From: Pedobacter cryoconitis | GTDB taxonomy: Bacteria > Bacteroidota > Bacteroidia > Sphingobacteriales > Sphingobacteriaceae | Assembly (NCBI GenBank): GCA_019352875.1 | Contig: JAAAFW010000015.1 | Coordinates: 1,032,056-1,096,055 of the forward strand | Reading direction: 5' to 3' | Length of the DNA: 64,000 bases | In this document: positions 52,512-61,796 of the stretch, in pieces | Position numbering within the stretch: the first letter of the stretch is position 1 | Layout: each line of letters begins with the position of its first letter | Translations under genes and position numbers: made by a program | The notes under the pieces: model-generated | The model's database searches: none | Told to the model about the DNA's origin: nothing | Seen by the model: only the letters and a program-made list of their open reading frames with translations

Positions 52512-54989
52512 ATGGTGAACAATTTCAAATCAATTAATCATAAAGCTTATATGAAATCTTTACAAACCAGATCAGCTTGTTCGGGCCCGGGCAGATCCAT
52601 TTCGTTTGGCCTGATACTTTTCTTTATACTCTTCTCCACGTCTGGTTTTGCGCAGATGCAGGAACAGAAAATTGGAATTAAGGGGAAAGTAAGTACTTCC
52701 GATGGGCATCCCGCCCCTTTTGTCTCCGTAAGTCTTGGAAAAGGGGTAGGTGCAACAACAGATCAGGACGGAATTTATTTTATTTCAAATGTAAAATCCG
52801 GCAATCATGTCATCAAGGTTTCTGCTATCGGACTTGCAGCACAGCAAAAAGCAGTTTTCGTACCGGAATCGGGAAATTTAGTAGTAGATTTTATTCTCAA
52901 AGACGATCTGAACACACTCACGGAAGTGACCATTTCCAGAAACAGAAAGAAATATAAGACCGATAAGCCTTCTGCCTCACTTCGGCTGAATGAACCGCTA
53001 CTTGAAGCTCCTCAAAATATACAGGTAGTAAGTTCTGCGGCCCTTGCCGATCAGCAGGTAATCAGTATGAGTGACGGGCTGATCCGGAATGTCAGTGGGG
53101 CAGTAAGGTTGGAGCACTGGGGAGATCTGTATACGAATATAACTATGCGTGGCTCACAGATACAAGCATTACGCAATGGCTTTAATGTAGTAAACTCCTA
53201 CTGGGGCCCGTTAACGGAGGATATGAGTTATGTAGACCATATAGAATTTGTAAAAGGACCCGCGGGATTTATGGTTTCCGCAGGTGACCCCAGTGGATTA
53301 TATAATGTGGTGACTAAAAAACCAACAGGTGAGCAAAAAGGTGAATTTTCCCTGACAACCGGCAGTTATGGTCTGTATCGTGGTACTCTGGATCTGGACG
53401 GTAAATTAAGTGGTGACGGTAAATTACTTTATCGATTAAATCTGGCGGGCCAGAATAAAAAATCCTTCCGTGATTATGAGTACAATAACCGGTATAGCAT
53501 AGCACCTGTTATTTCGTATCAGATAGATAAAAATACGAGGCTTACTGCGGAGTATACATTGCAGCATGTCGAGATGACCAATGTGGGCTCGTTTTACGTT
53601 TTCGGAACTGATGGATATGCTAAAAAACCGCAGAACTTTACGCAATATGCGCCAGGCCTTGCTCCGACAAAAATTAAAGACCATAGTTTATTTATAAATC
53701 TCGAACATCAGCTTAGTGAAAACTGGAAGTTTACTGCTGCTGTCGCTTATTTTAATTATCAGCAAAATGGTTCTTCAATGTGGCCGAGCAAAGTTAATGC
53801 AGATGGAACAATGATACGCAGTGTAAGCATTTGGGATGCGAAAAGTGAAATGACTATGGCTCAGGGATTTGTTAACGGCAGTGTAGTCACAGGTGCTGTT
53901 AAGCACCGCATTCTGGCAGGTTTTGACATCGGTACCAAAGATTACAACGCTGACTGGGGACAGTCTCATGAACTGGATACAAAAGAGAATCCATTTAATA
54001 ATAATGATCCAAACTATGGTGTTCCAGCCAATGGTTTTCCAGAGTTCGACCGGACAACAAACCTGGAAGCCCGTGCCATAAAAGCAGGTGGAATTCAGAC
54101 TTCAGATTACAGCAGTTTGTATCTGCAGGATGAGTTGGGCTTTGCTGATAACAAGCTAAGATTAACACTAGCCGGGCGTTACACCTATGTAAAACAATCG
54201 TACTATGGTACAACCAGCGGAAAAAGAGTTACTCCACGTATTGGGCTAAGTTATTCGATTGACAAGCAGACATCTCTTTATGGTGTATATGATCAGGCTT
54301 TTATCCCTCAGGCAGCTGGTAAGCTGATTGGTGGTGGAGAAGTAAAACCGATTACGGGAAACAATCTGGAGTTTGGAATTAAAAAAGACTGGGGCAGGGA
54401 TGGAAACTGGAATACAACTCTGGCAGTCTTCCGTATTTTGAAAAACAATGAAGCCAGTGCCACTGAAAACAGTACCCCGGCAAATCCCGAAAACTTTTTA
54501 CTTGGTCAGAAAAGAGCAAGAGGTATCGAATTTGATCTGCGTGGTGAAATTACACCGGGCTTAATTTTAACTGCAAATTATGCGCTTACCGACTCACGTG
54601 TTTCTAAAGTAGGAAGTGATGTTCCCACTTCAATGAATATTAGTAAAGGTGACATCATACCTGGATATGCCAAGCATACTTCTAATGCTTGGTTAAGTTA
54701 TAAATTGCAGGGCGGAGCACTACGGGGCACAGGGATATCAGCCGGATTTACTTATTTGAAGGATCGTGAAACAGATACCTGGAGTGAGTCAGATGTCCGT
54801 CTGCCCGACTATTTTAAGGTAGATGGCGGTTTGTTCTGGGAAAATAATAAGCTTAGAATTAATGCTAATGTATTTAACGTATTTGATAAATATCTGTATA
54901 CAGGTTCTTATTATTCTTATCTCTCCGCATTCTACTGGCAAGCTGAAGCTCCAAGAAATTACAGAGTAAGCGTATCTTATAAATTCTAA
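52512..54989 (+). CDS. TonB-dependent siderophore receptor (with carboxypeptidase-regulatory-like domain)
   Basis: 825 residues; the ATG at 52512 has a good ribosome site, an in-frame ATG at 52551 is an alternative. Signal peptide ends near SGFAQ-M (about 48). Residues 52-130 are a CarboxypepD_reg-like domain (GIKGKVSTSDGHPAPFVSVSL). The plug (150-275) has EAPQNIQVVSSAALADQQ and the typical GPAGFMVSAGDPSGLYNVVTKKP of siderophore receptors. The barrel ends in NYRVSVSYKF with terminal Phe. It should import ferric siderophores with TonB energy. No siderophore synthesis, TonB or regulator gene is adjacent. Confidence 0.92.
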   Translation: MVNNFKSINHKAYMKSLQTRSACSGPGRSISFGLILFFILFSTSGFAQMQEQKIGIKGKVSTSDGHPAPFVSVSLGKGVGATTDQDGIYFISNVKSGNHVIKVSAIGLAAQQKAVFVPESGNLVVDFILKDDLNTLTEVTISRNRKKYKTDKPSASLRLNEPLLEAPQNIQVVSSAALADQQVISMSDGLIRNVSGAVRLEHWGDLYTNITMRGSQIQALRNGFNVVNSYWGPLTEDMSYVDHIEFVKGPAGFMVSAGDPSGLYNVVTKKPTGEQKGEFSLTTGSYGLYRGTLDLDGKLSGDGKLLYRLNLAGQNKKSFRDYEYNNRYSIAPVISYQIDKNTRLTAEYTLQHVEMTNVGSFYVFGTDGYAKKPQNFTQYAPGLAPTKIKDHSLFINLEHQLSENWKFTAAVAYFNYQQNGSSMWPSKVNADGTMIRSVSIWDAKSEMTMAQGFVNGSVVTGAVKHRILAGFDIGTKDYNADWGQSHELDTKENPFNNNDPNYGVPANGFPEFDRTTNLEARAIKAGGIQTSDYSSLYLQDELGFADNKLRLTLAGRYTYVKQSYYGTTSGKRVTPRIGLSYSIDKQTSLYGVYDQAFIPQAAGKLIGGGEVKPITGNNLEFGIKKDWGRDGNWNTTLAVFRILKNNEASATENSTPANPENFLLGQKRARGIEFDLRGEITPGLILTANYALTDSRVSKVGSDVPTSMNISKGDIIPGYAKHTSNAWLSYKLQGGALRGTGISAGFTYLKDRETDTWSESDVRLPDYFKVDGGLFWENNKLRINANVFNVFDKYLYTGSYYSYLSAFYWQAEAPRNYRVSVSYKF

Positions 54990-55003
54990 TCTGATCGTAC
55001 ATA

Positions 55004-55050
55004 AATGGCATTGGGGCATATTAACGAGTCGTCCCGATGCCATTATTTTA
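55004..55050. terminator. Bidirectional terminator between the receptor and DUF6265 genes
   Basis: AATGGCATTGGG / CCCGATGCCATT (one G-T pair) followed by TTTT on the plus strand, and reaching the stop codon of the minus-strand gene. Confidence 0.75.
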
Positions 55051-55516
55051 GCCTTTTCATTGGAAAATTACGTTTACGTTCCTGTCCGTTTATGGTACCC
55101 GAAATTTCTGCTACCAGGGAATCTTTACTTATCCTGGTATAAGAAATAAATTGCGGAAAGTCATGCATCATATTTTCGAAAACCAATTCTGCATCGGAAA
55201 TTGATTTTAAATTGAAACGAACAGGAAGTCCATTGTTTTGGTTCTTAACAACCGGTATATAAAATAATGTTCCTTTTTCCTGTACCAAACGTATTGTTTC
55301 TTTAATTACCGTATCTCCTTCTTTCAGAACGTAACTTTTTCCTGTAAATTCGCCGCTGTTTGTCTTAGTCCATTGCTCGAAAGTACTGTCTTTTGATGAG
55401 CTGTTCTTCCAGGTTCCGAGAAGCCATTCTGCTTTTTTTATATCTTGTTTAGTTTGTGTTATCCAGCCGCATAATATAATCAGACTCGTAATAGAAAAGA
55501 ATAATCTTGTTCCCAT
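55043..55516 (-). CDS. DUF6265-like secreted protein
   Basis: 157 residues with a signal peptide (MGTRLFFSITSLIILCGW). The mature part is a lipocalin-like small barrel: AEWLLGTWKNSSSKDSTFEQW, GKSYVLKEGD and ELVFENMMHDFPQFISY, which match the DUF6265 family. Function unknown; small-molecule binding is the usual guess. It has its own transcript, ending in the shared terminator. Confidence 0.75.
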   Translation of the reverse strand: MGTRLFFSITSLIILCGWITQTKQDIKKAEWLLGTWKNSSSKDSTFEQWTKTNSGEFTGKSYVLKEGDTVIKETIRLVQEKGTLFYIPVVKNQNNGLPVRFNLKSISDAELVFENMMHDFPQFISYTRISKDSLVAEISGTINGQERKRNFPMKRLK

Positions 55517-55612
55517 GTTGCTTTTTTGATTGAATGTTAATTAAAGCCTTTATAGTTTAATTCGCAAATTTGCAAAGCGCGTCAGGCATAAAATTGTATA
55601 AATGCGACAAGC

Positions 55613-56428
55613 TTATTCCATTCCGTAAAAAAGTGACGAAAGCTTTAGATTATTGCTGTAAAACTCTTTTGGAGTGACTCCGGTAAACTCTTTGAAATCT
55701 CTTATAAAATGTGCCTGATCATAATATTCACCCACATAAGCCAGTGATGTAAGATTTGTATCGTCGGCATTGAGTAATATCTTGAGTGCAGCTTGAAGTT
55801 TGATGATTTTTGAAAGCTGTTTTGGACTTAAACCTATCTTTGCGGAAAATCTACGTTCTATTTGTCTGCGGTTGATGTTTAGCAGTTTACCAAGATCAAC
55901 GATTTGCAGTTTTCCGTTAGCCATTAAAATCGTGTCGATCGTCGACTGTACAATATGGTCGATTGTTTTTGTATCTTTTAAAAAACTTGCAAGGAACAAC
56001 TCAATTTTTTGAATACGTTCTTGTGCCCATTTTGCAGTTAAAATCTCCTGTTCTATTTTCAGACCGCTTTTATTATACAGTATTTCTAAAGAAACTGCTT
56101 TGTTTTCCAGTTCCTTTATGGGAAGAGTCGCGAATGGCAAAAAACCTTCCGGGCGGAACCTGACTGCAAAGATGCCGGTTTTCTGAGTTGGTTCTATGTC
56201 AAGGGGGCGGGTAAGCTGCCCTATAATAAAACTCCTTGGTTGAATAATTGAATTTCCTTCCTCTACATACTGCTTATAGAGATCTCCATAGTGAAAAATC
56301 ATTTCCATACATCCGTCGGGAACTATTGTCTGTTTTTGCGGTTTTCTTTCCTTTGGACCTTCCAGTGTCCAGTAGCACTTTATAAATGGTGATAAATTTT
56401 CATTCGGTTCATAGACCTGGTATTCCAT
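55613..56428 (-). CDS. AraC family transcriptional regulator with DUF6597-like sensor
   Basis: 271 residues from the ATG at 56428 (MEYQVYEPNENLSPF). The N-terminal region has IKCYWTLEG, VPDGCMEMIFHYGD and IIGQLTRPLDIEP, the pattern of the DUF6597 sensor domain. The C-terminal HTH pair reads LLNINRRQIERRFSAKIGLSPKQ and YYDQAHFIRDFKEFTGVTPKEF. It is divergent from an alpha/beta hydrolase gene (109 bases apart), which it may control. Confidence 0.92.
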   Translation of the reverse strand: MEYQVYEPNENLSPFIKCYWTLEGPKERKPQKQTIVPDGCMEMIFHYGDLYKQYVEEGNSIIQPRSFIIGQLTRPLDIEPTQKTGIFAVRFRPEGFLPFATLPIKELENKAVSLEILYNKSGLKIEQEILTAKWAQERIQKIELFLASFLKDTKTIDHIVQSTIDTILMANGKLQIVDLGKLLNINRRQIERRFSAKIGLSPKQLSKIIKLQAALKILLNADDTNLTSLAYVGEYYDQAHFIRDFKEFTGVTPKEFYSNNLKLSSLFYGME

Positions 56429-56537
56429 TTTTTTAAGCTTAAGAATTTTTATGGATATGCTAAGATATTTAAAAACTTGCTGACAAAGGGCTGTCACACT
56501 GTGGATGTTTCTTTGCAGTATAAAATAAATAAATAAG

Positions 56538-57464
56538 ATGGAAACAGCATTAAGGGCTAATTACAGTCGGGAAGCATTCAAGGATGAAGAGTTGGTCAAA
56601 TTGCTCCCTGGATTTACAAATGGAAATACAACGGTGAATGATATCAATATTCATTACGTAGAGGGGGGGCAGGGGCAACCCCTGGTATTAATTCCCGGAT
56701 GGCCGGAAACCTGGTGGGCGTTTCACCAAATGATGCCTTTATTAGCCGAAAAATATCATGTGATAGTTGTTGATATGAGAGGGATGGGCAGCAGTGATAA
56801 GCCAGAAGTGGGTTATGACAAAAAGACTATGGCTAAAGATATCTTCGAGCTTATTAAGCATTTAGGCTATGATCAGGTTAATATTGGCGGGCATGACATT
56901 GGAGCTCAGGTAGCTTTTAGTTTTGCCGCTAATTATCCTGAGGCTACCACTAAACTTATTATGCTTGATACACCACACCCTAACGCAGGTATGTACTATA
57001 TCCCTTTGGTTCCGGCAGGCAATAATTCATTAGTTAACGAGCAACCTAAGAATCATATGTGGTGGATGGCATTTAATCAGGTAAAGGGCTTACCTGAGCA
57101 ACTTCTGATCGGGCGGTCACATCTGGTGCATAATTATGTTTTTAAGTACGCTTCAGTTGATGAAAATAGTATTAATGAATTCGACAGGGCCGTATATCTG
57201 GAGGCATATGATAATGCAGATGGTATCCGTGCGGGTAACGGATGGTATCAGACATTTGCACAAGATATTGAAGATAGCAAATCGTATACTCAACTAAATA
57301 TGCCGGTGTTGGGTGTTGGCGGCAGCGGTTTTGAACTACTGGCAAGAGAATTACCTCCTTACGCCACTAACTTGAAAGTCGTGAAAATTGAGGGAAGCGG
57401 ACACTTTATTCTGGAAGAAAAACCTAAAGAAACAGTAAATGTAATTGTAGATTTTTTGAACTAA
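56538..57464 (+). CDS. Alpha/beta hydrolase (epoxide hydrolase / haloalkane dehalogenase-like)
   Basis: 308 residues. Oxyanion block LIPGWPETWW, then the nucleophile elbow GGHDIGAQ with Asp rather than Ser (D120), which points to epoxide hydrolase or dehalogenase-type chemistry via an ester intermediate. The catalytic His is in EGSGHFILEEKP near the end. No signal peptide. Substrate unknown. Probably regulated by the divergent AraC protein; a terminator closes the transcript. Confidence 0.9.
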   Translation: METALRANYSREAFKDEELVKLLPGFTNGNTTVNDINIHYVEGGQGQPLVLIPGWPETWWAFHQMMPLLAEKYHVIVVDMRGMGSSDKPEVGYDKKTMAKDIFELIKHLGYDQVNIGGHDIGAQVAFSFAANYPEATTKLIMLDTPHPNAGMYYIPLVPAGNNSLVNEQPKNHMWWMAFNQVKGLPEQLLIGRSHLVHNYVFKYASVDENSINEFDRAVYLEAYDNADGIRAGNGWYQTFAQDIEDSKSYTQLNMPVLGVGGSGFELLARELPPYATNLKVVKIEGSGHFILEEKPKETVNVIVDFLN

Positions 57465-57471
57465 GGTATTA

Positions 57472-57507
57472 AAAGGAACCTTTCCCTTAAACCGGAAAGG
57501 TTCCTTT
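57472..57507. terminator. Intrinsic terminator after the alpha/beta hydrolase
   Basis: Perfect 14-base stem AAAGGAACCTTTCC / GGAAAGGTTCCTTT with an 8-base loop, just after the hydrolase stop and before the convergent gene's stop. Confidence 0.88.
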
Positions 57508-57529
57508 ATGAAAAACTATTTTGAGCGGT

Positions 57530-57955
57530 TTATTTCTCCTCTAAACAGTCTTTATTTTCGGTTGCTTTTGCCAAAAGAGGGGCAGCTGAATTTTGCGTGA
57601 TTTCCTGGCAGGTTAACTTATTGACATAACCACTTTCCGTACTGACAATACTGATATAGTTTACTTTACCCTCCGCTACAGTTATCTTCAACGGCATTGA
57701 TTTTTTTCCATTTGATATTCCTCCACTGCTTACGCGGACAGTATGTTCACCAATACCGATGTCATGTATGGAGAAAGATTTGTTTTTTAGTTTACAAGCC
57801 AGCTGATCATCAATATATAATCTGTAGTTAACTGCGGCACCGGTGTAACCCGTAGCACGTATCAAATAAACCTGACCTGTTTTTGTCTGCGAAAAACCAC
57901 TAAAAGATAGGGTAAGCAGAAGCGTTGCAAAAGAGAGTAGTTTAGCTATTTTCAT
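57530..57955 (-). CDS. Small secreted DUF2846-like protein
   Basis: 141 residues with a signal peptide (MKIAKLLSFATLLLTLSFSGFSQ). The mature part is a small beta-sandwich: VYLIRATGYTGAAVNYRLYIDDQL, then GIGEHTVRV and VNYISIV, matching the DUF2846 pattern in which a short domain resembles carboxypeptidase-regulatory or FN3 folds. Two Cys in the mature chain (CKLKN and KLTCQEI) and one near the end could form disulfides. Function unknown. Confidence 0.65.
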   Translation of the reverse strand: MKIAKLLSFATLLLTLSFSGFSQTKTGQVYLIRATGYTGAAVNYRLYIDDQLACKLKNKSFSIHDIGIGEHTVRVSSGGISNGKKSMPLKITVAEGKVNYISIVSTESGYVNKLTCQEITQNSAAPLLAKATENKDCLEEK

Positions 57956-58033
57956 CGGGATAAAGTTTTTATCAGTCGAACAACAATCAATCTGGTTTTT
58001 GGATTTAATAAAATTAATCCGGTTCTTTTACGC

Positions 58034-59044
58034 TTACTTTTTGGCAAAACTACCTGCAAGCTCGTTAAGTTGAGTAGTGCTTATAGTTTGTTTGCCATTA
58101 TTAACAACAATACGATACCGGAAGGTTACCGACTCTCCCTTTTTAAGATGGAGCATCTTCTCCGATTTACCGTTGGTGAAGACCTTCTCGCCAAGCGGAT
58201 TCGCAGCAAATAAGCCATACCCCCGCGCATGCCAGAAAGTTGGGTAATTGACATTTTTAGGATGATCTATTATACTAATGCTTACCGAATCAGTACCCAT
58301 CTTACCGAAAACTTTGCACCAGATTGCTCTCGTACTCCAGGCATCGTCTCCTGTTTTGCCCGCGCTGGTTACATAATTTCCGCTAGCTAAATTGACTTGA
58401 CCAGCTATTTTGGTGTCTTCAGAGTTGGGCATCTGCAGTTCATGGGCTAAGCGTATTCCAAGTAATCCATCTTTTGCATCATTAAAAGCAGCGTCTTTGT
58501 TCGCCTTCAAAGTCGTAAAACGGTCAATTATACGCTGGTTGTCATCGCCGCTGAATTCATAGCGGGTTGTTTCTTCCAGTATGACATCTTTTTGCTGATT
58601 GGTCCAGTTCGCATGGTAGGTTAATATACCTTTATCGCCACTTTTTGTCTCCAGAATACGATCGGTTCGCACCCAGCCATACATATTTTTTTTATTTGCA
58701 GGAATAGCATAAGAATTATTCCAGAAATCCAGGCCATTCAAATTCTCAAAGTTAAACCAAAGACCGATATGATGCGGGTGGTCAGTTGGGTCGCCTGCTC
58801 TTGATTCCAATGGGAAACTGCGGGTAACGACGGTTCCGCTGGCTGTGCGCAGCGGGTACAGTACTGGTTTTTCCAGTGAATCCGGATATAAGAAACTTGT
58901 AAAAGGTCTTCCCCCGATGGAAATATCCACCTTATTTTCAGTTGCCGATTTCAGTACCGTAACCGGCAGGCTCTTTTGGGCAAATACAACAGAAGCTAAA
59001 GCCACCAGGGGCATCGAAAAACTTAACGTTTTAAATCTGATCAT
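58034..59044 (-). CDS. PmoA-like (DUF6807) secreted protein
   Basis: 336 residues from the ATG at 59044; a GTG one codon earlier abuts the upstream stop. Signal peptide MIRFKTLSFSMPLVALASVVFAQ. The family block SRAGDPTDHPHHIGLWFNFENLNGLDFW contains conserved His pairs; later ARGYGLFAANPLGEKVF. The family (named after methane oxygenase PmoA, a misleading name) is common in Bacteroidota and Planctomycetes next to Gfo/Idh/MocA oxidoreductases, as here, where the two genes are back to back. Probably acts on sugars; activity unproven. Confidence 0.85.
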   Translation of the reverse strand: MIRFKTLSFSMPLVALASVVFAQKSLPVTVLKSATENKVDISIGGRPFTSFLYPDSLEKPVLYPLRTASGTVVTRSFPLESRAGDPTDHPHHIGLWFNFENLNGLDFWNNSYAIPANKKNMYGWVRTDRILETKSGDKGILTYHANWTNQQKDVILEETTRYEFSGDDNQRIIDRFTTLKANKDAAFNDAKDGLLGIRLAHELQMPNSEDTKIAGQVNLASGNYVTSAGKTGDDAWSTRAIWCKVFGKMGTDSVSISIIDHPKNVNYPTFWHARGYGLFAANPLGEKVFTNGKSEKMLHLKKGESVTFRYRIVVNNGKQTISTTQLNELAGSFAKK

Positions 59045-59047
59045 CAC

Positions 59048-60406
59048 TTAGAATTTAAATATTTTGCCATTTGCTATAACCTCTTGTCTTTTCTCGTCAA
59101 ATGTTGCTTTATAACCAGTATGTACCGCGGCATTAGTCATAATGTTGGCTATAGAGTGACTGTAACCAGCCTCAACTGGTGCATTTGGTTCTTTCCGGCT
59201 GCGTACACATTCCATCCAGTTACGGATATGGTTAGAAGTCATAATGTCCCCACCGGTATTGGCAGATGCAATTACTTTCTCCGTACTGGTAAGACTAATC
59301 TCTGGTAGCAGGTTCGGCTGCATATTCATGGCAGCGGCCATGTTCTTTGTTAATCCTCCTTGTGGAGAAACTTTGTTGGTGTTCAAGTTTAACTCACCTC
59401 CATTTGAGTAATAGATTTCTGCCGGATTCTCGTCTCCATTATGCATACGAGAACCAAAAGTAACCTGAAAACCATTGGAGAGATCATCAAGCGGACCATA
59501 ATCAAAAGCGGCCAAAATGGTATCCCAGTTTCTGCGACCGTCTTTCCACTGATAAATACCACCGTTAGCCACCACACTACGCGGATGTTTAAGACCGGTA
59601 AACCAGTGTACTGTGTCAATCTGATGACTCATCCATTGGCCAGGAAGCCCTGATGAATACGGCCAGAACAAACGGTACTCTAAATATTTTCTGGGATCAA
59701 AAGCTTCATATGGCCGGTTCATGATAAATCGTTTCCAATCAGTATCAGCTTCTTTTAGTTGTCCTATTAGCTCCGGCCTGCGCCAGCGTCCCGGCTGGTT
59801 AACATTCCATGTGAGTTCAACCATAGTAATGGGACCAAATTTTCCCGAGCGGATAAAATCATTAGCGGCATGGTAGTTGGCTCCGCTTCTGCGCTGTGAG
59901 CCTATCTGAACAATTTTTCCAGATTCTCTGACAGCCTTAAGTGCGGCACGGTTTTCTTCCATAGTTTCAGCGAAGGGCTTTTCTACATAGGCATCACATC
60001 CTGCTTTCACTGCTTCAATAGTGTGATTGGCATGCTGGAAATCGGCGGTGCTTATAAATACTGCATCAATAGTTTTGCTATCATATAACTCCTCATTGTT
60101 CCGGTAGGCTTTTACATCATTCTGCATTTGCTTTTTCCAGACTGCGGCACCCTCTTCTCTGCGATTTTTCCAGATATCCGAAACACCGACAACTTCAAAA
60201 TTAAGTTCCTTGTAGTGGTTCATGAAACTTGGAATATGAGAGCTTTTGTGTCTATCAGAAAAGCCCACAACACCAACCCTTACACGGTCATTAGCTCCAA
60301 TAATACGTTTATAACTCTTGGCGTTACTCCAACTGGTTTTCGTAAGCAATACACTGGCGCTGGCCAATGCAACTTGCCTGATAAAAGTACGGCGTGATTT
60401 TTCCAT
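59048..60406 (-). CDS. Tat-exported Gfo/Idh/MocA family oxidoreductase
   Basis: 452 residues starting with a twin-arginine signal (MEKSRRTFIRQVALASASVLL). The Rossmann domain (about 38-160) has VRVGVVGFSDRH and VFISTADFQHANHTIEAVKAG; the catalytic-type motif VEKPFAET and the GGYHG-like lower domain with PGRWRRP follow. These enzymes oxidise or reduce sugars with NAD(P), usually in the periplasm when Tat-exported and prefolded with cofactor. Its gene abuts the PmoA-like gene, forming one transcript. Confidence 0.92.
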   Translation of the reverse strand: MEKSRRTFIRQVALASASVLLTKTSWSNAKSYKRIIGANDRVRVGVVGFSDRHKSSHIPSFMNHYKELNFEVVGVSDIWKNRREEGAAVWKKQMQNDVKAYRNNEELYDSKTIDAVFISTADFQHANHTIEAVKAGCDAYVEKPFAETMEENRAALKAVRESGKIVQIGSQRRSGANYHAANDFIRSGKFGPITMVELTWNVNQPGRWRRPELIGQLKEADTDWKRFIMNRPYEAFDPRKYLEYRLFWPYSSGLPGQWMSHQIDTVHWFTGLKHPRSVVANGGIYQWKDGRRNWDTILAAFDYGPLDDLSNGFQVTFGSRMHNGDENPAEIYYSNGGELNLNTNKVSPQGGLTKNMAAAMNMQPNLLPEISLTSTEKVIASANTGGDIMTSNHIRNWMECVRSRKEPNAPVEAGYSHSIANIMTNAAVHTGYKATFDEKRQEVIANGKIFKF

Positions 60407-60567
60407 GCTGTTTTAAAAAGGTTTTGGTTTAGGTTGTTTTGAGATTGTTCTTTTAGGGGCTATATCAAATATCGAGGAAATTATACAAAAAGCAATATTG
60501 TTTTTTAAAGATTAAATATAACAAAGAATTCAGCTATTTTCTTCAGTTACACGCTGATTCAAATAAA

Positions 60568-60608
60568 CGAACAGCCTGTAAGCTGGACATCAGTTTACAG
60601 GCTGTTCG
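60568..60608 (-). terminator. Hairpin downstream of the GH5-like gene
   Basis: CGAACAGCCTGTAA / TTTACAGGCTGTTCG, about 14 paired bases, 25 bases after the gene stop. T tract modest on the minus strand. Confidence 0.7.
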
Positions 60609-60633
60609 AATAATGGGCAAAGTGCTTTAGCTT

Positions 60634-61731
60634 TTATTTTTTGGTTACTCCAGTCAGATTTTTGATCACCTCGACTTCATCCTTTTTATATGGTGTACCA
60701 TCTTTGCGGAAAATTTCATGGAACCAAAGTTCTGGTTCTTTACCGGCAGGGGTTGGCTTGTCCCAGGTGTATTTTGTATTTGTTTTTCCATCAACAAGTC
60801 CCCAGTTGTATGCGCTGATGTTTTCCTTTTTCAAAAGCGGCATAATTGTACTGAATAAACTGTTTCTGGATCTGGCCATGTATTCTGTACAGACCAAGGG
60901 ACGTTTCGACACACTCCTAAGCGTATCTATAGCATGCTGGTGTTCTTCTACTCCATCATAATTGTGGTAAGTAATCACATCGGAATTTTTAAGCTGATAG
61001 TCGGTCAGTTCTTTCAGCTTGAAATCCCAAACGCCGGCAGAAAGTGGTTGAGTAGGATTAACGGTACGTGCCCATTGAAATACTTTCTTTAGTAACGGTA
61101 AACTTTTATTGCCATTTTTAGAATTTCCAGGTTCGTTGTAAAGATCCCAAAGTACAATACGCTTGTCGTCCTTAAACGTGGTTAAAATGTCTTTAACATA
61201 AGCTTCCAATACTTTTTCAAGTTTAGGATCCTGTTGATATAGTGGTCCGGGATCTCTTACCCAACCAGAATTATGTACTCCGGGTTTTGGCGCTGGCTGG
61301 CGTCCTATAGTATAGGTAGGATTCCAGCAATCGTCGAAAAATACAAATATAGTAGAGATATGGTGCTTTTCTGCAATGTCAAGGTAAGTAGACACTCGTT
61401 TTTTAAATCCTTCCTTGTCTTGTTGCCAGGCAGCATGGTGCAGATATACGCGCATAGAATTCATTCCAATTGCTTCCGCCCAGCCCAGTTCTTTGCTGAT
61501 TGTTTCGGGGTCGAAAGTTTCTTTTTGCCACATCTCTAATTGGTTGATGGCAGTACTTGGGGTGAAATTACTACCCCTTAACCAGCCCCATTTTTTTTGC
61601 CATTCCTGAGCCTGGGCTACCGACCATATCGCTCGGGGAGACGGACTCGACTTTTCTTTTTGCTGTTGGGCGAAGGACTGAAATGCCAGTGGCAGTAAAA
61701 TCAGGACTAAGCAGATCTTTAAATGTTTCAT
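60634..61731 (-). CDS. Secreted GH5-like glycoside hydrolase
   Basis: 365 residues from the ATG at 61731 (MKHLKICLVLILLPLAF), the start that gives a proper signal peptide. The (beta/alpha)8 clan-A core shows NSMRVYLHHAAWQQD, the acid/base E200 in WDLYNEPGN and the nucleophile E283 in VCTEYMA, plus TYHNYDG. The usual names are cellulase-family or 1,4-beta-xylanase-like; the true glycan is not readable. It lies in the carbohydrate cluster downstream of the sialidase-GH43 gene (65-base gap). Confidence 0.85.
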   Translation of the reverse strand: MKHLKICLVLILLPLAFQSFAQQQKEKSSPSPRAIWSVAQAQEWQKKWGWLRGSNFTPSTAINQLEMWQKETFDPETISKELGWAEAIGMNSMRVYLHHAAWQQDKEGFKKRVSTYLDIAEKHHISTIFVFFDDCWNPTYTIGRQPAPKPGVHNSGWVRDPGPLYQQDPKLEKVLEAYVKDILTTFKDDKRIVLWDLYNEPGNSKNGNKSLPLLKKVFQWARTVNPTQPLSAGVWDFKLKELTDYQLKNSDVITYHNYDGVEEHQHAIDTLRSVSKRPLVCTEYMARSRNSLFSTIMPLLKKENISAYNWGLVDGKTNTKYTWDKPTPAGKEPELWFHEIFRKDGTPYKKDEVEVIKNLTGVTKK

Positions 61732-61796
61732 GATGTTTGATTTTGAGATGAAGCTATTATTGAACTTCAACGGGATACGTGATTAATAATCGTTAT

